64,000 bases of DNA from UBA1858 sp965262455. GTDB taxonomy: Bacteria; Pseudomonadota; Gammaproteobacteria; UBA4575. The DNA lies in assembly GCA_965262455.1 (NCBI GenBank), contig CBDHFH010000008.1, forward strand, positions 248,001 through 312,000, given 5' to 3'. The position numbers and the translations under genes are program-made. Under the pieces are notes generated by a model. It saw nothing but the letters and a program-made list of their open reading frames with translations. It made no database searches and was not told where the DNA came from. Positions 1-8,551 of this stretch are shown here, one piece after another (position 1 is the first letter of the stretch; each line of letters starts with the position of its first letter).

Positions 1-14
1 AATGTCGTCAACCA

Positions 15-672
15 ATGGAGGAAGAAGAGTCAGGTAATAAGTGGGTAAAAATTGCTTTTATTCTAGCAGTGGCGATTATCTCTGGACTGATAATTTGGTT
101 TATTGGTGGAATGATGTCAGAACCTATGGAACCGCCCAAAAAGACTGTTCAAGAAATTAAAGTAATACGACCACCTCCGCCACCACCGGAAGTGGAAGAA
201 GAACCACCACCTGAACCAGAGGTTGAGGAAGAGGTTGATATCCCAGAACCAGAACCTGAAGCTTTACCAGACGTGCCCGATATGGAGCCTCCCCCTGGTG
301 ATTTAGGTCTGGATGCTGATGGTGTTGCAGGTGGAGATGCATTCGGTCTGGCTGCCCGTAAAGGGGGCAGGGGATTAATTGGATCTGGTGATGGTGATTC
401 AAACTTATGGTATGCAAATAACGTAGTTAAGGTAGCAGTGCTTGATAAGCTAACGAATATAGAAGGTATATTGATAACAAGATACCGTGTTCGATTGAAT
501 GTTTGGGTAAATTCAAGTGGTGAGAGTAACTCGATATAAATTGTTGCAATCGACTGGTGATAATGATGTTGATGCAAAAATTCGAGCAGCGATGGACCAG
601 TTAAAAAGACTCTCTGAATTGCCTCCACCGAATATGCCGCAGCCTGTAAAGTTGGCTATTGAGGCCAGATAA
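15..672 (+). pseudogene. TonB-family energy transducer, interrupted by a one-base frameshift
   Basis: The intact part has one N-terminal membrane segment (about residues 11-32) and a long Pro/Glu-rich periplasmic linker, then the start of a TonB C-terminal domain, as in proteins that pass proton-motive energy from ExbB/ExbD to outer-membrane receptors. The frame stops at 537-539, just after the residues VNSSGE. Skipping one base near 525 restores a typical TonB ending (VTRYKLLQSTGD, then a helix, then VKLAIEAR) up to a stop at 670-672. The gene is therefore either a recent pseudogene or carries a sequencing indel. The frame is open upstream of the ATG at 15. A different frame ends at 37 and could be the tail of an upstream exbD, but too little is visible to call it. 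The porin gene follows 26 bp later. Confidence 0.75.
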
Positions 673-698
673 CTTGAATGAAAGTATTTTAATATTAA

Positions 699-2474
699 AT
701 GAATCAAATAATGAAATTAATTAATAAAGCAGTTAAACAGGCCTTATTAGTAATCACTTGCACAAGCAGTGTGATTTTTTCGTCGAATATATTTGCAGAC
801 GAAAAAGAAGATTTGACGGTATTGCGTAATACCGTCGTTAATCTTCTTCAGACGTTGGTTGAACAAGGCGTGATGTCACAAGATCAAGCGCGCAACTTGG
901 TTCAACAAGCACAGGAAAAAGCTGAAGAAGAAGTGGCAGCAGCTCGAGCTGAAGAAGAAGTCTCAGAAGATGTCGTACGTGTGCAATATGTTCCAGATAT
1001 CGTTAAAGAAGAAATTCGTAATCAAGTTAGAGCTGAATTAAAAGCTGAAGTACTTGCCGATGTTGTATCACATGCCAAAAAAGAACGTTGGGGGGTAAAA
1101 GATTCTTTACCTGGATGGTTAAATAGAATCAAGATCAGCGGTGATATGCGCGTCAGAGCACAAGGTGATATTTATGATAGTGGTAACCCTGCTCCTGGTG
1201 ATGCCAATAACCCTTACTTGAATGTTGCTGGTTTTAATTCTTCAGGGCCATTCACAGATTCAGATTTATTAGCCGTTACAGCCAATGATGGATTCGAGGA
1301 CTTTCTAGTCACAGATGAAGACCGTGTGAGAGAGCGCGTACGTCTGCGTATAAATCTTGACGCAAAGATTAATGAGAATTTTAGTAGTAATGTAAGAATT
1401 ACTACCGGAAATACTACTAATCCTGTATCTACTAATCAGACGTTGGGAGAGGGTGGAAATAAGTATGATATTGTACTTGATCAAGCCTATATTAAATTCC
1501 AAGGAACTGAAGGCAGGCCATTATCCTGGTTAACTGCATATGCAGGACGTATGCCTAATCCATGGGTTAGCACTGATTTGTTATGGGATGATGACCTTGG
1601 ATTTGAAGGGCTTGCTGCGATGGGGACTTTTGGTTTTGGTGGAGATGGGCTTTATGGCAAATTACATAATGATAAAGAAGTATTTTTAACTTTTGGTGCA
1701 TTTCCCCTTGAGGAATTCAGTCGTTCATCAAGTAGAGATAAGTGGTTGTTTGGTGGCCAGATTGGGACTAATTGGAAATTTGCAAATCAGTCATCGTTTA
1801 CACTCGCTGCAGCATATTACAATTATGTTAATGTGCAAGCGGATCCAACACCACGAGATGTGGATGAATTTTTTGCATCTAGTCCAGAGTCCGTTCAAAA
1901 AGGTAATACTGTATTTAGTTTGTTAAGCCCATTCGATAGAAATGCAAACGGCTTGACGAGTGATGACGATCGGCTTTTTGCTTTAGCTGCTGATTACGAT
2001 CTTGTTAACGTAACTGCCCAATATAATTCAGCTTATTTCGCACCCTATAATTTGAAGCTCACTGCGGATTACGTAAAAAATATTGGATATAGTTCTAGCG
2101 AAGTCGAAGAGAGAATTGGGTCTGAAGTAGAAACGGGTGACGTAGGCTATCATTTTAGGGTTGATTTTGGTTGGCCAGTTATATCCTATTTTGGACATTG
2201 GAATGTTTTCGCGTCATATAAGTATGTTGAACGTGATGCTGTGCTTGATGCATTTACTGATTCAAATTTACATCTTGGTGGCACCGATGCGGAAGGTTGG
2301 GAGTTAGGAGGAAATCTTGGTGTAGCAAAAAATACTTGGTTGACTTTGACTTATCGTTCTGCAAATGAAATAGATGGTATTGTTATAGACGATGATTCAT
2401 GTGAACAGATTGCTGGACTTAATTGTAATTTAGGCATTGATGTTATTCAGCTGGATTTAAATACCCGATATTAA
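699..2474 (+). CDS. putative outer-membrane porin with N-terminal coiled coil
   Basis: A 591-residue exported protein. It has a signal peptide (cleavage near the sequence NIFADE), then an acidic coiled-coil stretch (about residues 36-95), then a long region rich in alternating aromatic and polar strands that ends in Arg-Tyr, as outer-membrane barrels often do. The order and length fit the 'putative porin' family often found beside TonB/ExbBD genes. The likely role is a substrate channel fed by the TonB system upstream. A second in-frame ATG at 711 gives a more compact signal peptide and may be the true start. The substrate is unknown. Confidence 0.7.
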   Translation: MNQIMKLINKAVKQALLVITCTSSVIFSSNIFADEKEDLTVLRNTVVNLLQTLVEQGVMSQDQARNLVQQAQEKAEEEVAAARAEEEVSEDVVRVQYVPDIVKEEIRNQVRAELKAEVLADVVSHAKKERWGVKDSLPGWLNRIKISGDMRVRAQGDIYDSGNPAPGDANNPYLNVAGFNSSGPFTDSDLLAVTANDGFEDFLVTDEDRVRERVRLRINLDAKINENFSSNVRITTGNTTNPVSTNQTLGEGGNKYDIVLDQAYIKFQGTEGRPLSWLTAYAGRMPNPWVSTDLLWDDDLGFEGLAAMGTFGFGGDGLYGKLHNDKEVFLTFGAFPLEEFSRSSSRDKWLFGGQIGTNWKFANQSSFTLAAAYYNYVNVQADPTPRDVDEFFASSPESVQKGNTVFSLLSPFDRNANGLTSDDDRLFALAADYDLVNVTAQYNSAYFAPYNLKLTADYVKNIGYSSSEVEERIGSEVETGDVGYHFRVDFGWPVISYFGHWNVFASYKYVERDAVLDAFTDSNLHLGGTDAEGWELGGNLGVAKNTWLTLTYRSANEIDGIVIDDDSCEQIAGLNCNLGIDVIQLDLNTRY

Positions 2475-2480
2475 CTTGCT

Positions 2481-3128
2481 ATGTATAAATTCTCATTCTC
2501 GTTTAAGTTCTTTCTTGTTTTAACGCTACTTATTAGTTATCAGATGGCGATGGCATCTGCACCTCGTGATGGAGGAGGGGGTGCAAACGCACAAACTCAA
2601 CAACTTATTCAGCAACTTGGTATGGAGAGAACCCGACTTAATGCCGAGAACGCAAAACTTAAAAAACAAGTTAAAGAATTAGAAGAAAAGCTCGAATCTG
2701 CAAGCAGTGATAATCAACAGATGAGTTCCCAACTCGGGTCTACACAAAAGCAATTAAGTACTAAATCAGCGCTTTCAGATGAATTGCGCTCGCGTTTGGA
2801 AACAGCAAATGCAAAGCTACAAGAGCTTATTGCAAAATTCAGAGAAACAATTACAAATCTGCGCCAAGTTGAAAATGAAAGTGAAGAGCGCAGACAAAAT
2901 ATAGTTAATCTTGAAAAAGAATTAAATACTTGTGCAACCAATAATGTAGCGCTATCAAAACTTGGTTTCGAAGTGCTTGATAATTACGAAAATAAAGGCT
3001 TCTGGGACAGGGCCGGGCAAGGTGAGCCATTTACCCAAATAAAGCGTGTGCAAATTGAAAACTTAGTCGATGATTATACGTATTTGATTCAAGACCAAGA
3101 ATACGAACTCCCTGAAACTAATCAATAA
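2481..3128 (+). CDS. exported coiled-coil protein of unknown function
   Basis: A 215-residue protein with a clear signal peptide (hydrophobic core about residues 8-24, ending MAMASA). A Gly-rich spacer follows, then a long heptad-rich coiled coil over about residues 38-150. The C-terminal part (about 155-215) is non-coiled and contains Trp and Tyr. It starts 6 bp after the porin stop, so the two are probably co-transcribed. I do not recognise a named family. The context suggests a periplasmic structural or scaffold partner of the porin/TonB system, which is inference only. Confidence 0.6.
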   Translation: MYKFSFSFKFFLVLTLLISYQMAMASAPRDGGGGANAQTQQLIQQLGMERTRLNAENAKLKKQVKELEEKLESASSDNQQMSSQLGSTQKQLSTKSALSDELRSRLETANAKLQELIAKFRETITNLRQVENESEERRQNIVNLEKELNTCATNNVALSKLGFEVLDNYENKGFWDRAGQGEPFTQIKRVQIENLVDDYTYLIQDQEYELPETNQ

Positions 3129-3130
3129 AT

Positions 3131-3161
3131 AGGTCACTCCAATCGTCAGAGTGAGCCAATT
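3131..3161 (+). terminator. weak hairpin after the porin operon
   Basis: GGTCACTC (3132-3139) and GAGTGAGCC (3149-3157) form an 8-pair stem with one bulge around a 9-base loop, just after the stop of the coiled-coil gene. The T-tract that follows is only 3 bases, so termination efficiency is doubtful. It sits before the promoter region of the exopolysaccharide operon. Confidence 0.35.
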
Positions 3162-3345
3162 TGCCACTAATTGCATTCTTTAATTGATTATTAAGATGTA
3201 ATATTCTCACTATTTTGTAACTTACTGTTTTCTATGCACTGATCTCGTCAAGTTCGAGTAAATATTTGTAATCAGTGTCATTATTGTTACATACTTGAAA
3301 CATCTTTTACGTACAATAGTGTAAAAACTATAAACAGGTATCAGA

Positions 3346-3897
3346 ATGAGACGTCCCATAATCCTCCTTGCCATATTGTTGGCAATCTACGCTAATTCAG
3401 TATTTGCGCAAATTGACGAATACTTTCTGCAGCCAGGAGATGTACTCACTGTGTCTGTGTGGAAGGAAGTCGATCTTCAACAAATAGTCCTTGTAAGGCC
3501 GGACGGTGGCATTTCATTTCCATTAGTGGGTGATATTCAGGCCAGCGGTAAAACCATTGAAGACGTCAGGCAGATCATCACATCAAAACTGACTAAATTA
3601 ATACCTGATGTGCAAGTAAGTGTGGCCTTGCAAGAATTAAATGGGAATTTGATTTATGTGGTCGGCAAAGTGAATCGACCCGGTGTATATCCATTTAATA
3701 AAAATGTTGATGTGCTACAAGCATTAGGTATGGCGGGTGGAGCGACCGCCTTTGCCGCACTGAATGATATTAAGATTCTGCGAAGAGACCAAGGGCAACT
3801 AAATTCGATACCATTTCGCTATAACGATATGGAGAAGGGTAAGAATCTTAAGCAAAATATCATTCTAAAAAGTGGTGATACGGTACTTGTTCCTTAG
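3346..3897 (+). CDS. polysaccharide export protein (Wza/EpsE-like)
   Basis: A 183-residue protein with a Sec signal peptide (ending SVFAQ). It has the polysaccharide-export domain signature YFLQPGDVLTVSVW at about residues 25-38 and then a SLBB-type region (YVVGKVNRPGVYPF). It would form or gate the outer-membrane exit for exopolysaccharide. It lacks the lipobox cysteine of Wza and the C-terminal amphipathic helix, which is usual for the short form found in exosortase-linked operons. It is the first gene of an eight-gene plus-strand operon. The 217-bp upstream gap carries a possible -10 box (TACAAT, near 3313) but no convincing -35. Confidence 0.85.
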   Translation: MRRPIILLAILLAIYANSVFAQIDEYFLQPGDVLTVSVWKEVDLQQIVLVRPDGGISFPLVGDIQASGKTIEDVRQIITSKLTKLIPDVQVSVALQELNGNLIYVVGKVNRPGVYPFNKNVDVLQALGMAGGATAFAALNDIKILRRDQGQLNSIPFRYNDMEKGKNLKQNIILKSGDTVLVP

Positions 3898-3918
3898 GCG
3901 CTTAATTTATTTAGATCA

Positions 3919-5100
3919 ATGTTAAGTAATCTGGCACGCATGATGGGAATTATCCCGCTAGCTATCAACTATCAAGTAAATGCTGGAGAGTGGTACTACC
4001 AGCCAATATTTTCCTCGCAGATTGAAGCGGATGATAACAAACGTTTGCGCAGTCAAGATGAACAAGGCGTGGTTGGTGCTAATGCGCGCGTAGATATTAA
4101 ATTATCTAATGTCACAGAAATCAGTGAATTGTATGTGCGTGGTGCACTGAGGTCAGTGCGTTACGATGGCGATGATGAACGCGCTGTTGATACTGATGAT
4201 CAATTACTTTATGCCGGGGGACGCTGGAGCGGGGAACGTTCACAGCTTAGTGTAGATGGCGAATATACGCGCCAGTCCTCACAGTTTACCGAGTTACAAG
4301 ATACTGGATTTCTAGAAGATGTTAATCGTCGAGTGGATAGACGAATCAATACTCAGTACATTTATACGTTAACCGAGAAAACTCAAGTATTTGTTGGTGG
4401 AAATTACTCTGACGTAGAGTTTCCAAATTCAATCCCGGTAACATTAACTGAATATAATGTTGAAGGCATCAATACAGGTGTGGTGTATACATTTGATGAA
4501 CGTAATTCGGTAACATTCACGGCTTTTCACTCTGATTATGAGGCCGAGTCATTTACTAGTGACGTAGAAACTAATGGTAGTAATTTGCGTTATGACAGGG
4601 TGATAGATGAAATGTGGACTGGCTATGTAGGGGCGGGTTACCGTAAATCTAATTTTAAGAATATCCGCTCTGGTATGCTGAATAGGGATGATGATACTGG
4701 CTCTTCGTTTGAGTTAGGTGTCAGTAGAATCGCAGAGCGATCAAGGTTTAATTTGGATGCCAGTAACTCACTTGAACCCAGCGCTGATGGCGATGTTAAT
4801 GAAAGGACTGAATTAACTATTTCATATAATCGAAGTTTTAGTGATAGATTCTCAAGCCGTTTATTTCTTGATTGGTTTGATGATGAATCTGTTAATAACG
4901 ACGAAGAAGAAGAGCGTGAATACTGGACAGCAACGCTTTCAGCTGACTATCGACTAACACCCCAGTGGTCCTTGACGGGTACCGTTCGGCACCGTGAACA
5001 AGATATCGATAGTAGTATTAATGGTAGAGATGCTAAATCAGATGCGGTCATCATTGGTATACGCTACACAGGCGCAAATAAACGTATAAGCAAGCTATGA
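3919..5100 (+). CDS. outer-membrane beta-barrel protein of the exopolysaccharide operon
   Basis: A 393-residue protein with an N-terminal signal-like segment (about residues 1-22, ending VNAGEW). The rest is a regular series of amphipathic beta strands with acidic loops, for example SELYVRGALRSVRY and RSQLSVDGEYTR. The size and position between the export protein and the chain-length protein match the outer-membrane barrels of exosortase/PEP-CTERM-type operons. It could be a polysaccharide exit barrel. The last 4 bases overlap the next gene (ATGA), showing translational coupling. The family assignment rests mainly on architecture and context. Confidence 0.65.
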   Translation: MLSNLARMMGIIPLAINYQVNAGEWYYQPIFSSQIEADDNKRLRSQDEQGVVGANARVDIKLSNVTEISELYVRGALRSVRYDGDDERAVDTDDQLLYAGGRWSGERSQLSVDGEYTRQSSQFTELQDTGFLEDVNRRVDRRINTQYIYTLTEKTQVFVGGNYSDVEFPNSIPVTLTEYNVEGINTGVVYTFDERNSVTFTAFHSDYEAESFTSDVETNGSNLRYDRVIDEMWTGYVGAGYRKSNFKNIRSGMLNRDDDTGSSFELGVSRIAERSRFNLDASNSLEPSADGDVNERTELTISYNRSFSDRFSSRLFLDWFDDESVNNDEEEEREYWTATLSADYRLTPQWSLTGTVRHREQDIDSSINGRDAKSDAVIIGIRYTGANKRISKL

Positions 5101-6866
5101 ATACTATAAGCACAGAATATGATGATTCATTAGAATCAGAAAAAAGCCTAGCAGATTGGTTGCGCGCACTAAAAAGAAGAAAAACGTCAGTAATAATTAC
5201 TGCGACTATTCTGATTATTATTACTGCACTGCTAGCATTTTTCTTGCCTGCAAAATATCAGTCAGCTGGAACAATCTTAATTGAACAACAAGAAATACCA
5301 CAAGATTTTGTGCGTTCAACAATAACAACTTTTGCTGATCAACGCCTGCAGATAATTCAACAACGTGTCATGACCTCAACGAATTTGTTTCAGATCATAG
5401 AAAAGTTCAATCTATATCAAGATATGTTAGAGGAAGAGCCGAGAGAAGTTGTCCTGAAAGAAATACGTGATGCAATTTCACTGGACTTTATCAGTGCTGA
5501 TGTCATAGATCCTCGCAGCGGACGACCAGTGCAAGCGACAATTGCATTTAAAGTATCCTATGAACATGAATCTCCCACTCTGGCTCATAAAGTGGCGAAT
5601 GAAATCACAGGTCTATTTCTTAATGAGAATATCAAAGAGCGAACTCAAAAAGCACAAGATGCAACAAAATTTTTAGAGGATGAGGCCAGTAAGTTAGAAG
5701 CTGATATAAGTGCTCTAGAAGAACAGCTAGCTGATTTTAAGACAGGTAATGTTGAGAAGCTACCAGAATTGGTGTCAATGAATCTGAATTTAATGGATCG
5801 TACTGATCAGGAGATTAAACAATTAGACCAACAACTACGAGCACTTAAGGAACGTAAAATTTATCTTGAGTCTGAGTTGGTTCAAATGGACCCTAATCAA
5901 GCCTTATATAGTGAACAAGGAGAAAGATTACTAGGTTCCGGTGACCGTCTAAAAATACTAAGAATCGAATTAGCACAGAAATCAGGAATTTACGCGCCTG
6001 AACATCCTGATATCTTACGCATAAAAAGAGAGATTGCCGCGCTTGAGCAAGATACATCTTCCAAGGGGGGTGGATTAAAAGAAATACGCACTGAACTACA
6101 ATTACTTGAACAGCAATTAGAAGCTGCAGAACTAAGATATTCAAGTGAACATCCTGATGTAAAGTCACTTAAGCGATCTATAGAATCACTCAAGGCGAGC
6201 TTGAGTGCAGCAAGCAATACGATTGTGCGTGATAATATTGAGGAAATATCAAATCCCGCTTACTCACAATTGTTAGCACAACTTGAGGCGGCCAATGCTG
6301 AGATAAATAGCATTAAGGTGACACGTTCTTCATTGCAATCGAAAATAAAAATGTTTGAACAGAGATTAATTGAATCACCAGAAGTAGAGCGTAAATACTT
6401 ATCATTAATCAGAGATTATGATAATGCACGCGCCAAGTATGTTGATGTAAAAGCAAAATTATCTGAAGCGAAAATCGGTGAATCGTTAGAGCTTGGTAAA
6501 CAGAGTGAGCGTTTTACCATCATTGAGCCGCCACTATTGCCTGAGCAACCAGTCAGTCCAAATCGGCCTGCAATTTTAGTATTAGGAATCTTGCTTAGTG
6601 GGATTATAGCTTTAGGCGTCATGCTATTAAAAGAGAGCATAGACGATGCAGTATATGACCGATCAACAGTATTGCAATTAACGGGTTATATGCCGCTTGC
6701 TGTATTACCTACTATGTACACTATAGAAGAAGTATCTAAAAATAAAAGTACTAAAATATTATTAGTCATTGCTTTATTAGCGCTACTGGCAATTATGTTT
6801 GTGTTGATACATATTTTTTATCTTCCTTTAGATGTTCTTTTTTATAAGGTATTAAGGAAAATATAA
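5097..6866 (+). CDS. Wzz/GumC-family polysaccharide chain-length determinant
   Basis: A 589-residue inner-membrane protein. The first membrane segment is at about residues 33-50. A large periplasmic coiled-coil domain (about 170-440) follows, then the Pro-rich motif ending PNRPA and a second membrane segment near residues 492-511. An extra hydrophobic C-terminal segment at about 552-573 is not standard for Wzz. Such proteins set polymer length and couple synthesis to the outer-membrane exporter, working with the tyrosine kinase encoded next (3-bp gap). The length exceeds the usual 440-510 residues because of the longer coiled coil and the added C-terminal helix. Confidence 0.85.
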   Translation: MNTISTEYDDSLESEKSLADWLRALKRRKTSVIITATILIIITALLAFFLPAKYQSAGTILIEQQEIPQDFVRSTITTFADQRLQIIQQRVMTSTNLFQIIEKFNLYQDMLEEEPREVVLKEIRDAISLDFISADVIDPRSGRPVQATIAFKVSYEHESPTLAHKVANEITGLFLNENIKERTQKAQDATKFLEDEASKLEADISALEEQLADFKTGNVEKLPELVSMNLNLMDRTDQEIKQLDQQLRALKERKIYLESELVQMDPNQALYSEQGERLLGSGDRLKILRIELAQKSGIYAPEHPDILRIKREIAALEQDTSSKGGGLKEIRTELQLLEQQLEAAELRYSSEHPDVKSLKRSIESLKASLSAASNTIVRDNIEEISNPAYSQLLAQLEAANAEINSIKVTRSSLQSKIKMFEQRLIESPEVERKYLSLIRDYDNARAKYVDVKAKLSEAKIGESLELGKQSERFTIIEPPLLPEQPVSPNRPAILVLGILLSGIIALGVMLLKESIDDAVYDRSTVLQLTGYMPLAVLPTMYTIEEVSKNKSTKILLVIALLALLAIMFVLIHIFYLPLDVLFYKVLRKI

Positions 6867-6869
6867 ACT

Positions 6870-7679
6870 ATGGATAAGATAACTAAAGCATTGAATATTG
6901 CGCGCAGTAAACGTGAGACTATAAGCACAGATATACCCAATCTGGTACCCGAAAGCATAAGTGTTGAAACAGAAACTGTTAAACAGGCCTATTCAATTCC
7001 TGTTTTTACACCTGACTCGTTAGTATTAGAAAAAAACCGTATATTAAATAGTGCAAGCAGAGAAGAGATTATTCAGCCTTATAAAGTTTTAAGAACGCGT
7101 TTGGTTCATATCTTACAGGATAAGGGTTGGTCGACTGTTGCAGTTTTGAGCCCGACAAAAGATGATGGCAAGACAACTGTGGCAATAAATTTAGCAATAA
7201 GTATTGGTAATAGCCGCAAAAATAACGCCGTGTTGCTTGATTTAGATTTGCTTACACCTTCTGTCTATTCATGTTATGGATATAAACCAGACTATGGTCT
7301 TGAGGATTATTTTGAAAATAATCAACCACTTTCAGATATTATAGTGTCTCCAAGTATGGATGGTTTGGTTATAGCACCCTCAATTAGACCTTTGCACGAT
7401 TCTTCGGAGTATTTGTCTACAACAAGAGGTAATGACTTGGTCAATGAGGCCGGCTCCTTATTAGATAACTCAATTACTATTGTTGATTTGCCTCCCGTCC
7501 TCGTTAGTGATGATGCTATATCATTTTTGCCGCATGTTGATGCTGTGTTATTAGTTATTAGAGAAGGTAAAACGAATAAACAAGATATAGAGTTGACACT
7601 CGAAATGCTTGGCGATGTGAATATAGCGGGTGTCGTTATGAATGATTCGTTAGAACCTGCGACCTTAGGTTATTATTAA
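6870..7679 (+). CDS. BY-kinase-like ATPase (CpsD/EpsG type)
   Basis: A 269-residue cytoplasmic P-loop protein. Walker A is SPTKDDGKTT (residues 94-103), Walker A' is VLLDLDLLTPS (121-131), and a Walker B-like strand is TIVDLPP. This is the partner kinase of Wzz proteins in exopolysaccharide regulation. The usual C-terminal tyrosine cluster is reduced to the final two residues (Tyr-Tyr), so autophosphorylation capacity may be limited. It lies directly after the chain-length gene, as in exosortase-associated operons. Confidence 0.8.
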   Translation: MDKITKALNIARSKRETISTDIPNLVPESISVETETVKQAYSIPVFTPDSLVLEKNRILNSASREEIIQPYKVLRTRLVHILQDKGWSTVAVLSPTKDDGKTTVAINLAISIGNSRKNNAVLLDLDLLTPSVYSCYGYKPDYGLEDYFENNQPLSDIIVSPSMDGLVIAPSIRPLHDSSEYLSTTRGNDLVNEAGSLLDNSITIVDLPPVLVSDDAISFLPHVDAVLLVIREGKTNKQDIELTLEMLGDVNIAGVVMNDSLEPATLGYY

Positions 7680-7710
7680 CTGATCAGATTGTCTGAATTG
7701 GTTGGTTGAT

Positions 7711-8532
7711 ATGTATAACGAGCATTTCGGGTTATCTCAGAAGCCTTTTAAATTATCTCCTGATCCAGGCTTTTTATATTTCACTAATGGCCATCGTCTT
7801 GCGTTTACCATGCTGGAGTATGGGATTCAAAATGAATCAGGTTTTACACTTATCAGTGGCGATGTCGGATGTGGCAAAACTACTCTGATTAGGTACCTAT
7901 TAAAAAATCTTGATCATCACTATGTTGTCGGTCTGATAAGCAATACCCATGAATCTTTTGGTGATCTGATTGATCTGGTACTGCTCTCTTTTGATCTTGA
8001 TTATAAAAATAAATCTAATATTGAAAAATATCACACATTTGAGACCTTCTTGCTGCAGCAGTATGCGCAGGGAAACAGCACTATATTAATCGTCGATGAG
8101 GCGCAAAATTTGAGCCCTAAAATGCTGGAGGAATTGCGCGTGATATCAAATATTAATTCAGAGACGGATCAGGTTTTTCAGATAATTCTATCAGGTCAAC
8201 CCGAAATCAGAGAGACATTAAGATTGCCGGAGCTCAAGCAATTTGCACAACGTATATCATCTGATTTTCATCTAACACCATTAAACTTGGAGCAGTTAAC
8301 AGAATACATTAAATATAGATTGAAAGTCGCTGGCGCTCATCAGATGTTGTTCACTAAAAATGCGATTCGAATGATATTTAATTTTAGTAAAGGTGTCCCG
8401 CGTATGGTGAATACATATTGTGACTTATCACTTGTTTATGCATTTGCGGATGGATTAGAAGTTGTAGATTGGAAAACTGTCATGGCTGTAGCGAGAGATA
8501 AGAAAAACAGCGGCGCTATTGGCCTATTATAA
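7711..8532 (+). CDS. ExeA-like AAA ATPase of exosortase operons
   Basis: A 273-residue ATPase that starts with the typical MYNEHFGLSQKPF opening. Walker A is GDVGCGKTT (residues 50-58) and Walker B is ILIVDEAQ. The C-terminal region resembles the sensor/winged part of ExeA/GspA proteins. This is the ATPase commonly found in exosortase/PEP-CTERM exopolysaccharide operons, where its exact role is not settled. I chose the ATG at 7711 rather than the upstream TTG at 7702 because the conserved family sequence begins with this methionine. Confidence 0.8.
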   Translation: MYNEHFGLSQKPFKLSPDPGFLYFTNGHRLAFTMLEYGIQNESGFTLISGDVGCGKTTLIRYLLKNLDHHYVVGLISNTHESFGDLIDLVLLSFDLDYKNKSNIEKYHTFETFLLQQYAQGNSTILIVDEAQNLSPKMLEELRVISNINSETDQVFQIILSGQPEIRETLRLPELKQFAQRISSDFHLTPLNLEQLTEYIKYRLKVAGAHQMLFTKNAIRMIFNFSKGVPRMVNTYCDLSLVYAFADGLEVVDWKTVMAVARDKKNSGAIGLL

Positions 8533-8551
8533 AAAATGAAAATTTAGAATA

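Noticed and set aside
149..628. Minus-strand reading frame of 159 residues opposite the TonB gene
   Set aside because: It is the complement of the Pro/Glu-rich linker and gives a low-complexity Ser/Gly product; the plus-strand TonB reading explains the region.
3150..3175. Sigma-54 promoter before the exopolysaccharide operon
   Set aside because: TTGCCAC and a following TTGC are present but the spacing is two bases short and the GG is missing.
7702..7710. TTG start for the ExeA-like ATPase
   Set aside because: The family opens with the methionine encoded at 7711; the upstream three codons add nothing conserved.
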